Translations under genes and position numbers: made by a program
Notes under the pieces: model-generated
Databases searched by the model: none
Told to the model about the DNA's origin: nothing
What the model saw: only the letters and a program-made list of their open reading frames with translations
In this document: piece by piece, positions 1 to 11,420 of the stretch
Layout: each line of letters begins with the position of its first letter
How positions within the stretch are numbered: position 1 is the first letter of the stretch
DNA from: Anaeramoeba flamelloides
Lineage: Eukaryota > Metamonada > Anaeramoebidae
NCBI GenBank assembly: GCA_027625915.1
Contig: JANTQA010000029.1
Span: forward strand, 9,672,001-9,736,000
Reading direction: 5' to 3'
Length of the DNA stretch: 64,000 nt

Positions 1-1135
1 TTTAACAAGATATTTAAAATTATAAAAACTTTTGCTAATTATTTTAAGCTATCCAATTGTTTAGATGACTTAAAAAAAAAAAAAAAATACAATTATTATA
101 CACGTATTTTTATAAGTTTTTGATATACTTTTTGGCAGAACTTTAACATTTTTTATTATATTCTTTATTTTTGTACCCTTTGAAGTATATTTTGTTCAAA
201 AATATTTTGAAAAAATGAAAAGTCATAATTTATATAATTATTCTCAAAAGAAATTTGTATTTATTTGTTTGTACAAGATCAATTTCTATATAACTAACAT
301 AAATATTTGGCATTTTTATTGTGGATTACGAATTTATTAGGCACATTACCCTTAATAGTGATAAGAAATTTAACAATTATTTCAAAAAATATATTTGTTC
401 ACTCAAAAAATAACAATTAATTTTTAATCATTTACCCAAAATCTAAGTGATAAATATTCAATTTAGAAACTGAAGAAATATTTTAATGTTTATTAAAACT
501 TTGTGGTTTTTTTAATGAGAATATTTTAAAAATGAAATTTTCCTCCATTTTAGACAACTGTTTGTTTTTTTTTTTTTTTTGGATTATCACAAATTTTTAG
601 ATTATTATAATTTTTTAATATTTTACAAAATATTTGTTATTATCAATAAAAAAATCAAAAAAAAAATTGGTGATAAGAAATTTCTGTAATGAAAATTAGA
701 ATTTTATTACTAATTTATTGATTTTTTATTATAATTCTAAAATTCGGGATTATCCCTAACAATTCAATGTGTTGAACTTTTTTTGATTGAATGGAATATT
801 TTTTTAATTTTCTCAACTGTGTGATTATTCTTTTTATCTGAATATCATTTTTAAGATTTTTTTTTTTTTTTATTTCTTTTTAATTTTAAGAATTTCATCT
901 TTTTAAGTTTTTCAACGAAAGATTTTGAAGAAAATAACTAATTTTTATTTTTATATGAGTAACAAAATAAAATATTCTATTGGTAAAACATCAAAATTTT
1001 TAATATTTTGATAAATTAGTTACATTAGTTAATTTTTCACTTTTTGTAACATAATTTAATGTGAAAATAAAAATAAAAAAATTTATACTTAATATTGTAA
1101 AAATCAATAATTAATAAAAGAAATGAAAAGCTTAC
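1..1135 (-). other. start of G-alpha intron 3
   Basis: Non-coding, very AT-rich sequence downstream of G-alpha exon 3. It opens with a GTAAG donor at 1135 on the minus strand. I looked on the minus strand for the next expected exon (the DVGGQ switch II motif) and saw none, so the intron continues past the left edge. It holds short A and T runs and nothing else recognised. Confidence 0.6.
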
Positions 1136-1264
1136 GTGAATTTTTGGCCAGATATTGTGAAAGATGTTTGTATTATACCGGTTGTACGTAGCCTGCAACG
1201 TAATATATCTTCTTGACTAGGTATATAGTCTGGGCTTGATATTTCTGATATTTTGTCTAAAAAG
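1136..1264 (-). CDS. G-protein alpha subunit, exon 3 (switch I region)
   Basis: Third visible exon of the heterotrimeric G-protein alpha gene. In phase with exon 2 it reads YFLDKISEISSPDYIPSQED and continues ILRCRLRTTGIIQTSFTI. This is the linker between helical and GTPase domains plus switch I of G-alpha. The family's catalytic arginine (second Arg of RCRLRTTG) and the Mg-binding threonine are present. The exon starts after a TAG acceptor, completing a Tyr codon split as TA|C, and ends before a GTAAGC donor in phase 2. The next residues in the family, DVGGQ of switch II, must lie in an exon beyond the left edge. It was missed as a plain open frame because it is only 129 bases long. Confidence 0.9.
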
Positions 1265-2162
1265 CTATTATTTTTTTAGTTTTTTTTCAAAAAAATATCA
1301 AATATTTAGTTTTTAATTTCAAAAAAATATAATAATTGATGTGTTTTTTTAATAAAAAAAAAAAATCACATTGTGCTCCAATTTTTTTATACAAATTTTG
1401 AAAATTAAATATTTTTTCCGAAATTAGAGATTTAAATTAATTTAAAAGATATACCACAACCAAAATGAATTCAGAAAACCTAAAGGTAAATAGAATTGAG
1501 TCATTTTTATTTGAATTTTGGTAAGAATAAATTTAAAATATGTTACTTTTCCATTTTAGAAATTCATGTTTTTATTTTTCAATATTAATGTTTAAATTGG
1601 ATCTCAAATACAAATTCCTTCAATAAATTTTCAATTTGAGTTTACAATATAAAAACAAATGATACCAAATCTTGATTAATTTAACAAAATAGTTTTTTGA
1701 GCAAAAAAAAGATGAGAATTCAAAGTAGAAGAATTCTCTTTTCTTCAAAATAAAATGATAAATAATTATGAAACGTTTAGAATCCTTTTTTGGTCTCTTC
1801 TCAAATTTGTCTGACGCTTACTTGTTCTTCAAAAGGCCAGGAAATTGGAATGTAATTTTAATTCTTCTACTCAGAGAAAAAAATTCAACAAAATTACTTT
1901 ATAAATAACATGGATTCAGAACAGGTAATTTAAATTAAAATAAAGATCTAAAAAAATTGATCTTAAAAAAAGTTTTCAGAAGGTTGAAAAAAAAAGATAA
2001 AATGATAATTTGTAAAATTGTAAATTTTTTTTTAAGATTTTAAAATAGGTTAGTTGATCTTGAAAAATCAAACTTTAAAAAAAAAAAAAAAAAAAAAAGA
2101 TATTTGAGGGTGATCATTCTAAAAGTTGAAAAGAAGACAGGGTATATTCAAGTTTTTTGGAA

Positions 2163-2245
2163 AAGCAAATTACAGAAATCGCAGAAATCACAGAAATCAC
2201 AGAAATCGCAGAAATTGCAGAAATCTTCAGAAATCACAGAAACCG
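2163..2245 (+). repeat. 9-bp minisatellite (CAGAAATCA-like)
   Basis: About eight imperfect head-to-tail copies of a 9-base unit. A reverse-complement piece of the same unit lies at about 2391-2411, so the array and this piece could fold into a hairpin with a loop near 150 bases. Because the unit is a multiple of three it produces a spurious open frame (QKS repeats). Confidence 0.85.
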
Positions 2246-3454
2246 GTATCTCAAATTTTGATAACTTTTTTTATTTTTATTTCTAAAAAAACAGTATTCA
2301 TCCATTGTAGTTTTTTACCCATTCTAAATTAGTGAGACAGAGTGTCTAAAAAATGATAAACTTTGGAATAAATATAAAATAAAAGATTTTTGGTTTCTGT
2401 GATTTCTGTGATTTATAATTAATAATAAATTGATTTTAAAGTAAGCATTTTGATAGGGGTAAAATACAGCTTTTTAACTTGATTAAATATATTTTAAACC
2501 AAAAATACTTATTAATTTCTCCCAAGAAAATTAAGGTCAATTTTTTTTACTGAATACCACAAAACTTAATTTATATTCAAAAATAAAAGGTCTTTGGATC
2601 TTAGAAGAAAAAAATGATAAGCAATTAAAGAAAATAAATTTAGAATTAAACCAAGAGTAAATATATTTTTATTTTCCTATTATTGTTTAACAAAAAGAAT
2701 TCAAATCGTTTAAAAATGAATTATTATATAAAAAACAATTGGGATTTTTTTAATTTTGTAGATTAGAGGAGTATAAACAATTAAAGTATATACTTTCAAA
2801 AAAAATAACACAAAGTAATTAGATTGATCTTAATAATTTTTTAGATATTTTTTATGAAAAATCAACTATTAATAATAATCTAGTTCATATTATTGATTCA
2901 AATTGATACAAGTTCGAAAATTCTAGACAAAGTTAAAAACGCAATAACATTATAAAAAATTTCATTAAATTTATTTAATAGTTCTGATTTTTCAAAATAT
3001 TATTATCTTTTTTTTTAATTATCATTATTTTGTTTTTTTCAATTGCGTAATAGTTTACTGATATCATAAAATATTATCAAATAATTAATATTGAGTTCTT
3101 ATTGAGTTCAATTAAATATAAAAATCCGAATAAAATTATTAAGTTATTGTAAACAACCTTTGTTCAATCAATAATTGAAGTCTCAAAAACAATAAAGATA
3201 AATAGAATTATACATATATATATAGAGAGAGAATAGTTAATATCATATATGAAGTAAATATAATCAATCAATATATTTTTTCAATTATTAGAAAAATTAA
3301 AATTCTTATGTAATTTGGGAAATAATAATAATGTTTATTATGATCATCAATTGAAGATCAAAATAAAATTCCAATAGAAATAAATATTATTTTTTCGACA
3401 AGCATTTTCACTGTTTCAATACTATTAGAATAACACGTTTTTAGTTTGTGGATA

Positions 3455-3717
3455 TACAATTTATTGAAAAATAAATGGAAAAAAATTTTCAATCAACTTT
3501 CCAAAAAAAGATTGTTTATTAAATCATATCACCATTTCAAATTTTTAATTCTTAAAATCCGTTTAGACTATTATTTTTCTCCATAAGCAACTTTAACTAA
3601 TAATTTCCATCTTTTAGAAATGCAGAATTTATAAATTTATTTTAATCATTGGGAGGTGGGATTTTTTTCGAAAGTTGAATGAAAATTTTGATCTTTTTAT
3701 TTTGCAATTAACAGAGC
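3455..3717. mobile_element. MITE family A, copy 1
   Basis: Terminal inverted repeats: the left end reads into TTTTCAATCAACTTTCC and the right end into the complementary GAAAGTTGAATGAAAA, ending at AACAG. The same ends recur in six other places in the window. About 260 bp, no coding capacity. It lies in intron 2 of the G-alpha gene. Confidence 0.75.
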
Positions 3718-4166
3718 TTAAGACAAAAATTTACAAAACAAATTAGTATCAATTTTGTTAAAATTTTGCTTTTTTTGTCATTTTTTGTCTACAATTAGAC
3801 TAGGTTTGAATTTATTTTACATTCTCGTATAACATTTTTTCAAATTTTTCTCTTTTCAAAGGTGTTATAAAAAATCAAGAAAAATCGAAAAAAGGAAAAA
3901 AGCAAAATATGCGAAAAAAGGATTTCAATTTTTTAAATTTTACGTATATAAATTGGTTATTATAATATCCTGTTATACTCCTAAAAGACAGATAATTCAA
4001 CTATTACATTAAGGTACCTTTGGATAAAAAATAATTTCGAAAAAAAAAATAAAACAGTAATCAAACACCAAAATTATTTGCTAATTTGTCAAAAAATAAT
4101 AATTAACATAAAAAAACAGAGCCAAAGATCTATCATTCAGATAAAAATGAGATCAAAAAGACTTAC

Positions 4167-4500
4167 TAACCGATTGTATCGGGTATATGAAATTTAGCTC
4201 TATTGTCAAATGCTTTTTTTAATGAAGGATTATCCCAAAGTTGTGAAATTTTTTCACCAATTTCTTCGTTAAGAGGAATTTCATCATCTAAATGTGTAAT
4301 TTCTTGAGCAATTCTTTCAAGTTCAGTGGGCAACTCATCTAAATTTAATGTCTTGATCATTTGGATTAAAATTTGAAGATTATCTAATATATTTTGATAT
4401 ATAACAATTTTAAATTTGATTTTTTCTTTCTTTCTGAATCCATTACTATGAATAATTTTCATTTGCTTTGCAATTGTTGATTTTCCTGAATCACCTGGAC
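4167..4500 (-). CDS. G-protein alpha subunit, exon 2 (P-loop and helical domain)
   Basis: Second exon of the G-alpha gene, 334 bp. With the last base of exon 1 it reads GPGDSGKSTIAKQMKIIHSN, the P-loop that binds the phosphates of GTP followed by the start of helix A, then about 95 residues of the all-helical domain ending FHIPDTIGY. Match to the family: the GxGxSGKST loop is intact (usual form GAGESGKST, here GPGDSGKST) and KQMKIIH is the standard next block. The acceptor is TAATAG before GTCCAGG, and the donor GTAAGT splits a Tyr codon. G-alpha acts at the inner face of the plasma membrane, coupling seven-helix receptors to effectors. An in-frame TAG overlaps the donor, so the unspliced frame stops there. 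Confidence 0.95.
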
Positions 4501-5702
4501 CTATTAAATATTTTTATCAAATTTGTAATTTGAAAATTTATAATAAATAATTTTTTTTATATTAATTTTTGTAAAATTGAAAAAAAAAATAATACTAATT
4601 TTAGAAAAAGTATTCCCAAAAGTTTTTTTAAAAATAATAATACATAAGGATTATTAATATTAAAATACTAATATTAAATGTTAATAAATTAGTCAAATAT
4701 TTTGACAATGTGAAAAGAATTCAACATTTCAAATAAACTCTAATTAAAAAATGTATTCGAAAACTCTGTTAATTTTAAAATGCTCCTTAACACTGTTTCT
4801 AATGACTGTGTTTATTCACTCTTTAAATTATAAAACATGAATTTAGTAACTTCAAAAATCTCTCTTTAACAAATAAACTGTTTTAAACACTAAATACTTT
4901 ACAAAAAAAATCAATTTTATAATTTTTGAGATGTTTTGAAACATTTATACAAAGAAAAATACTATACTATGGCGTAAAGGGTGGAAATAATTGTGATTTT
5001 TTTTTTCTTTTTCGAACTTTTTTGAAATATTTAATTGTTGTTGGTTTATCTGATTTAGTAGTCTACATTAGATCATAAAAATTATTTCGAATGATTAATA
5101 TTAAATTACAATTTATTGCTTCAAAATAGATAAAAAAAGCAAATCAAATTAGTTTGTGATATCTATTTTTTCAACAATCAATATTTTTTAATAAAATTAA
5201 TAACAAATTGTTCAATATTTTTTTGTCATGATCACTGTAAAATTAATTTTACAAGTGTTTTTATTATTTTTTTTTTTTGATTTATAATTATTTAAAATTG
5301 TTTTGTATGATATATGAAGAATAAATAATCTGTTTTTAATATTTTGATAAGTAAAGATTGTTAGTAGTTTTCAAATTATCAATTTAAGTTTTTTTTTTTT
5401 TGACCAAAATAAATTGTAGTTTATTAAAAATATTGAATTAGGATTTATTTACATTTCCATTTCAGTTGCATCAGGGAAATCATTTTATTTAATGATTTTA
5501 TTTTATTAAAATGTTGTTTTTATTACCTAAAAAGCTTTTAGAATTTCAAAGAATGGTATAACGAACCTTAAAGTAAAAATTTGATTTGCAAATAAATTTA
5601 AACAAACAATTATTTGATTTTGTAGATTAAAAAAATACTGATAAATTCTAATTTTAAAAAAAATTAATTATATAGTAATAATTAAAAGACGATAAATGAA
5701 AA

Positions 5703-6160
5703 TAATCCCAAATACTATTTTTAATTGTTAATATTAGTGAAATCATTGTGTAATTTCTGAAGGATTTCTTTGATTTACAAATCAAAATTAAAAAATCATA
5801 ACTCGTCACTTATTAGAATGATTATTAATTAAATTACTTTTATCCAAAACACCATTCGTTCAACTAAAAAATAAGAATAAAAATTATCATTTTCTAAACT
5901 CAAGTGAATCTCTATTAAAACACTATTTTTATTTTCAAAATAAGTTGATCTACTTCTTACTATTTATCAAACAATTACTCGAGTATCCTATGGAGACCTC
6001 TCTGTCAATTAACTTTGGGTGGATTTATTACTTGGTTCATAAAAAATTTGTTTAGTTAAAATTTGGATTTATTTTCAAATAATTGAAATTATTCAACAAT
6101 TTTCCTAAAATTAAAAAACTTGTAACGGATTATTTTCATGCCAGATATTTTAATCAATAC
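5703..6160 (-). mobile_element. MITE family D, inverted copy
   Basis: Reverse-complement relative of the D element at 17.6-18.1 kb. Shared blocks include TATCAAACAATTACTCGAGT and the ACTTATTAGAATGAT segment, and the ends resemble the D terminus (CATGCCAGATATTTT against CATGTCCGGTATTTT). Degenerate, no open frame. Confidence 0.65.
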
Positions 6161-6708
6161 TATATCTCAAAAGTTCGATATTTAATATAAAATTTATGGA
6201 ACAAATTTGGTTTTTAATTGATTTGTGTTCACCATTTTTTTTTTATCTTCAAAAAGTTATCACAAAGAGTTTAAACAAGCCCAGTTAATTAATTGAAAAT
6301 TTTGTTTTTATTTATAGACATTAAGGCTTGAAAGTATTTTTCAATCAAGAAATGTTTTTTTTTTAAAATCTTTCAAAAAATCTTAAATTTGCTATATAAT
6401 AGGGATTAAAATACCATACATCAAAATAATATCGAAAAAGATATTTAATTGTAAATATTTGGAAAATCGATGTGTAATTTCTAAAGATTTAAAACAAATC
6501 CTTTTTCTAAATATCTTCTTTTTTTATGAACCAAGTAATCAAGCTACCTAAAGTTCATTAAAGTGGGGACTAATCTAGAATACTCGAGTAATTGTTTGAT
6601 AGTTGAAGTAGATCAACTATTTTTGAAATATTATAGAGGTTTATATAGAGGTTTACTAGAGTTTGGAAAATGATAATTTTTATTCTTGTTTTTTTATTGA
6701 TTGAATAC

Positions 6709-6954
6709 TGTTAATTCTAAAATAAAAAGATCAAATATTTCATTCAACTTTCCAAAAGGAAACACAAATAAAAAATCAAAATAATAACCAAAAGACTACA
6801 ACTTGAAAACGAAATCAACAATCGAAATTTGTTTTAAGAATTAAATATTTTCAGTTTATAGTAATAAAAAAATCGAAATTTATTTCTTTACTTTTCAAAC
6901 CCTTTTTTGGAAAGATTAATGAAAATTTTGTTCCATTTATTTTTCAACCAACAG
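6709..6954. mobile_element. MITE family A, copy 2 (inside D)
   Basis: Begins CTGTTAATTC and ends ACCAACAG, with inverted ends typical of family A and TA on both sides. It interrupts the D element exactly where the 17.9-kb copy reads TGAATGGTGTTTTGAA. Confidence 0.8.
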
Positions 6955-6998
6955 TAGGCTTTTGAATAAGTCTAATTTAATTAATCATCGTTATAATA

Positions 6999-7476
6999 CT
7001 GTAGTCAAAATAACCCTTGCAAAAAAATATAATGCGTGTTTCAAAATAAAAAGCGTGTTTTTTTTGTTATAGTTAACCAATACATTAACCAATCAAAGAA
7101 ACCAACAATAAACCCTAAAAAAATATGGTATTGGTTTCTTAAAGTTCTATTATTTAAAAAGAAATTCTAAAAATGAAGGATCAAATTGTAAAATTTATCT
7201 CAAAAAATAGAGTAAATTTTTGAGAAAATTTTAATCATAAAAAAAACAAACAATTTCAAAAAAATTGAGAATATTATGGAAAATTTTCAACTAATTGCAC
7301 GAATAATTTAAATTTTACTTTAAATATCAAGGAGTTTACTTTCAAAATTTATTTGAACTTAGGTATACCATTTGATAGTAGATTGGATGTTGCCTTGGTA
7401 CAAGAATAAAAAAAAGCACGGATAATATTTTGAAACACGGATTATAGTCGTTGTGCACGCTTTATTTTGATCACTG
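6999..7476 (+). mobile_element. MITE family C, complete copy (478 bp)
   Basis: Ends are CTGTAGTCAAAATAA and, inverted, CAGTGATCAAAATAA, with TA flanks, the pattern of Tc1/mariner-derived MITEs. Inner landmarks shared with the other copies are AAAGCGTG near the ends and GGTATTGGTTTCTTAAAG. Sits inside element D. Confidence 0.85.
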
Positions 7477-7754
7477 TAAGTGAGTGGGTTATATTTTTAA
7501 AAATTCTATTCTTAAAACAAAAAGTTTTGATTATAAAATACAAGAAATTATACATCAATTTTCCTAATATTTACAATTAAAAATCTGTTTTGGTATTTTT
7601 TAAAGTCCGGCATTTTTCATACTACTTTCTTTTGAATATCCTTGAGTTGTCATTCATTTTTACAATTTTTCTTGGTTAAAAGTGTATTGTATGCTCACCT
7701 AAAGAGGGTATAAAATGTGAATTGTTCTTTAGGTTTCCAAAAATGAATAAAATA

Positions 7755-8027
7755 TATCAGGTACTACCAGTTTCAATAAGTGAAGAATGTTTTTTTTTTT
7801 TTTACAGGTTTGCCATAATGAAAACTTTTTTCAAGTTTTCTATTTTCAGAAAGAGATTTCTCATCATTTAAATTTGATCTTGAGGTTGGGAGGGAAGAAA
7901 AGCAACTTTTTTCAAAAAAAGTTCTCACTTTATGAAAAAAAAAATCTTGCAAAAAGTTTTCAGTATGGCAAACCAAATAAACAAAAAATAAACATTCTTC
8001 ACTTTTGTTAAAATAGTTTGGTACTTA
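7755..8027. mobile_element. palindromic element N
   Basis: About 270 bp whose two ends are inverted copies: AAGTGAAGAATGTTT near the left and AAACATTCTTCACTTTTG near the right, then GGTTTGCCATAATGAAAAC against GTTTTCAGTATGGCAAACC. Two open frames, one on each strand, are by-products of the palindrome. Only copy seen in this window. Confidence 0.75.
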
Positions 8028-8732
8028 AAAATTGAGTTTACTTTAAGCTTTGAAATTAATTTTTGAATTTTAATTTGGAATTTTAACCAAAATTGATTTT
8101 TTTCCCAACTATTATCAATAATTCTCAGAACTAGTTAAAAATTGAAAATTTTGGGGAGTGTGGTTGATTTGAAAGGGACCATCATTTTGGAAAAATTGTC
8201 AAAACAAATTTTTTGGTTCAAAAAGGAAATTAAGATCTTAGAATTTAAAAAAATTAAGAAAACCATGAAAGACTCTTATTTCCAAACAATAAAAAAAAAC
8301 TAGAGATATTAAGAATTCTTTAATGGTTTTTCTGAAATTTTAAAAAATATTTCAAGAGAATAGGCAAAAGACGAATCGAAAAAAAAAAAATTGGATTATT
8401 TAGATCATGGTTTAAAGAGAAACAAGCAGATTTCGAAAATGTGTACAATTAGGGTATTCAAACAAAAATTTAAAAGTTTTTAGAGACTGGTTTGAAATTT
8501 GAAAGTTGTTCGTTTTTTGATTTGAAGGATCGTTGTTTCACATTCCAAAAGTAGAAAAAGTTTATTTTTTGATCATCAAAGTGGTAATTTTTTTAAACTT
8601 GAGGGACAATACTTTAGTAGTGTCAAACTAATATTGTGAGTCTTATTTTGTTCAGTCTTTAATCTCTTTTTTTGTTGTGGTTGTGATTGGAAAAGCTTTC
8701 TTTGAAAAATTAAAAAAATTAGAATAATTTAC

Positions 8733-8850
8733 CCATTAAAAGCAGATTTAAATTGTTTGATAATTCAGTCTCAACTTGCCTCAGCTTGTAGTCAATTACT
8801 TGGTTCTGTTTTCTTTCTGGATCTTTTTTTGTTGAAGAAGCGCATCCCAT
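8733..8850 (-). CDS. G-protein alpha subunit, exon 1 (N-terminus)
   Basis: First coding exon. I start at the ATG opening MGCASSTKKDPERKQNQVID and not at the upstream in-frame ATG near 8970, because MGCxxS is the conserved acylation signal of G-alpha: Gly2 is myristoylated and Cys3 palmitoylated. The rest forms the amphipathic N-terminal helix that contacts G-beta, then the strand LNLLLMG leading into the P-loop. The donor GGTAAAT lies after one base of the Gly codon, so exons 1, 2 and 3 join in frame to give about 194 residues, just over half of a typical 350-residue G-alpha. Which G-alpha class it belongs to cannot be told without the C-terminus. Confidence 0.93.
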
Positions 8851-9535
8851 TTTTGATAAAGTTAATTTAAAAAGAAAAAAATGATTGCGACTCTTTGTAA
8901 AAAGTTTAAAGTAAAACTTTTCCCAGTAGCAATTATAATTTTCAATTTCTCGGGTATTAAGAAGGATCAATCATTCTGTCAAGAACTTTATTTCCAAAAC
9001 TTTTCGAAAAGAATTTAAAAGTGAAATCTTGTTTTTTCTTCTTTCTTATCATCTTTTGACTATTTTTCACTGAAAGACTAAGATCGGAAAGTATTTTGAA
9101 AATTTGAGTTTGAAGTTTCCTCCTCAAAAAAATTGAATACACTCTATGGAAACAAAAAACTCAAACTTTGAAATCGATTTTAACTTCAAAATAATAAGGC
9201 ATTTCAAAAAAGTTCAAATATCCAATTAAGGCTTTTTTTTCTTTCGCAAAATTTCATTTCAAAACAATTCAGACAAAATACTTCATTTTTAGAAGAACCT
9301 ACTTGTTCTTAATCGATTTTAATCATAATTGAAGAAACAGTTGAGGTTAATCTTTCATAATTATTTTTCTCCTTAAATTGAATTGTTTAATGTTTCTTGT
9401 CTTCATCAATATATAGAGCAAAAACGTTTTTGTTTGTTGAATATTTGCTATTTCAAAGACTGTTAAATTCTAAGGGTATTTGGTTTTATAAAATTTGAAG
9501 ATAAAAAGGGAAAAAATTAGATTACATTTTCATTT

Positions 9536-9571
<36 letters not shown>

Positions 9572-10534
9572 TTTCAATAGAGTTTTCAGAGAAGAGAGAC
9601 TGAACCAGCTGATAACTTTTTATTTGGATTGATCTTTTTTTTTTTTTTAGTGGTATCTAATGGGTAAAAGTGAACCCTAATAATAGTCAGATTCAAGAAT
9701 TGGAAAAATAATTATTAGTAAAGACTTTGAGTTAGATATGTATTTTTTCGAAGCAAAAAAGAGTAATAAACACAGTGGTTTGGTTAAAAAAAGTGAAAGG
9801 GGGTTCTAAATTGTTAAGATTACTCGTGAAAATTGGATAATAAATTAATTTTTAAGAAAAATCCTGAAATAAATGTGTAAAAATTTAGTTTATTCTCAAA
9901 TTTTTAATCAATATAGGATTTGTTTTTTTTTAGATCTTCAAAATAATCAATTTTTTAATGTTTGTTTTGCTTTTCTTTTATTACTGGCTTTTGTCCTGTA
10001 CTTTTTTTGTTTTGCAAATTTAAATTGAAAAATATTACAGAAATGTATATTTTTAAAATAAATATTATTTTTATTTTGTGATTCTGAAAAACAAGGACAA
10101 AAAAAATTACAAAAATAAATTTGTTTTTCTGAAAAACCAATTATTGTCATACGCTATTGTATTTAATTTGGGTTTTTTACATTAACCTATTACGAAAATT
10201 TAAAGCAGGCAAAAAATATTTGCTGACTGTAGAAATAAAAGAAACAAATCAATGTGAAAACAACAATAGGTAAATATGAAGGGGGGTTCTTTCAATAAAA
10301 TTTAAAAAAGAATTATGAAGATATTGAAAGATTATAATCTAATTTTTTGACAAAAAATCAGAAAAAAATCATTTTTTAGAATTTTTATAAAAGAATCATT
10401 TAATCCCAGAAATTTTGTAAATTGACGAAATTTTTGAAACAAAAGCATTTAATCTTATTGAACCATTTCAATTAATCAAAGAACTAACTCTAAAGTCAAT
10501 TTATATCTGAACCAAGAATATAATACTGCTAATA
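8851..10534. other. intergenic, upstream of G-alpha
   Basis: 5' flank and probable promoter of the G-alpha gene. Contains a T tract of about 30 at 9540-9570 and other short T runs. The short open frames here have AT-driven composition with no family signal. I see no promoter motif I would defend. Confidence 0.5.
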
Positions 10535-10539
10535 CTGGT

Positions 10540-10690
10540 ATTTGAATACTAAAAGACAAAAAATGTTCACTTCCTTTTCAATTTCCCTTTTCAAAGAGAG
10601 TTATCAAATTACAATCTGCTTCTTTAGAAATCATTTAGTAAAAGAAAAAAATAAAGTGAATTAAGTGAAAAGTTTTTCCCAGTTAGAATT
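10540..10690. mobile_element. MITE family F, copy 1
   Basis: About 150 bp bounded by TGGTATTTGAATACTAAAAG and its inverted counterpart TTAGAATTCAAATAC, with TTCACTTCCTTTTCAATTTC just inside. Related copies lie at about 17.09-17.27 and 42.49-42.66 kb and, split, around the palindrome at 11.6-13.4 kb. Confidence 0.65.
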
Positions 10691-10704
10691 CAAATACACG
10701 TAGT

Positions 10705-10922
10705 AAAATAAAAAGATCAGTATTTTCCTTGAGCTTTCCAAAAAAAATCTCTCAAAGAATTAATTCCGAACTCCAAAAGTACCCAATTAAAAAGGGAAAT
10801 TAATAATAAGCTAATTTTTTGAAATAAAAATCTGAAATGTTACCTTACATTATTCATAAAATCTGTTTTTGGAAGGCTGTGTGAACATTTTATTTCATTT
10901 ATTTTGCCACAACTAGTATGTA
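10705..10922. mobile_element. MITE family A, copy 3
   Basis: Left end AAAATAAAAAGATCAG, then TTTTCCTTGAGCTTTCC; right end GGAAGGCTGTGTGAAC, then TTTATTTTGCCACAACTAG. The ends pair as inverted repeats of family A. Confidence 0.7.
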
Positions 10923-11013
10923 CCTTTTTGTCTGCAAATTCAAAGTCTGAAAAAAAAAAAACAAGAGTTAAATCTTTATAATAGGTTAAAGGTTGTCAAC
11001 ATGAGTCCTTTAC

Positions 11014-11420
11014 ACCACTGTACTTTGCAAAAATGATTTGTAAATTTTTGATGCTGTTTTTGATAAAATTGTGATTTTTCCATATACTATGATTCTTTTC
11101 TGATATGCGACCAAGGTTCAGGAAACTTGTCAATAACTTTGATGTTTTAATTGACAACAAATATCATTTAATAAACGATTGTGGATGTTCAGGTTGTTTG
11201 ATTTTTGAAAAGGAGTATTTTCGATATTCATTTGATATTTCTACTTCCAAACCACTTTCTTTGCTTTTTAAAAGAAATAGAATACTACTTAAAACATAGA
11301 TATATGGTCAAGTTTACTTCCTCTTGGTCGCATATCTGAAAAGTATCATAGTTAATGAAGAAATCACAAATTTTTCATAAAACAGCATCAAAAATTTGCA
11401 AATCATTTTTGCTCCTGTAA
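11014..11420. mobile_element. MITE family G, copy 1
   Basis: About 400 bp with inverted ends (GCAAAAATGATTTGTAAA at the left, TTTGCAAATCATTTTTGC at the right). The same element is at about 14.10-14.50 kb with near-identical inner sequence, including GAGTATTTTCGATATTCATT. The short open frame at 11105-11299 is part of the element. Confidence 0.8.

Larger units (their letters stand above)
1265..4166 (-). other. G-alpha intron 2 (2.9 kb)
   Basis: Canonical GTAAGT donor at 4166 and TAG acceptor at 1265. It carries a 9-base minisatellite near 2.2 kb and a family A MITE near 3.5 kb. An isolated GTAAGC-like site near 1820 follows a short open stretch, but exons 2 and 3 already join without a missing residue, so it is not needed. 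Confidence 0.8.
6390..7622 (+). mobile_element. MITE family D, split by A and C insertions
   Basis: Three D segments in order: about 6390-6708, 6955-6998 and 7477-7622. They match the uninterrupted D copy at 17.6-18.1 kb in sequence and order. The breaks are filled by a family A element (6709-6954) and a family C element (6999-7476), each bounded by TA. D was therefore here first. Confidence 0.8.
4501..8732 (-). other. G-alpha intron 1 (4.2 kb) with nested MITEs
   Basis: Donor GTAAAT at 8732 and acceptor TAG at 4501 interrupt the P-loop codon for its first glycine. The intron contains an inverted family D copy (about 5.70-6.16 kb), a composite D element holding A and C insertions (about 6.39-7.62 kb) and the palindromic element N (about 7.76-8.03 kb). 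The remainder is AT-rich with no coding signal. Confidence 0.85.

Noticed and set aside
1800-1870. Possible extra G-alpha exon before a GTAAGC-like site
   Set aside because: Exons 2 and 3 already join without missing residues of the family alignment.
2104-2332. Array of 9-base units resembling CRISPR repeats
   Set aside because: Units are contiguous without unique spacers; an ordinary minisatellite.
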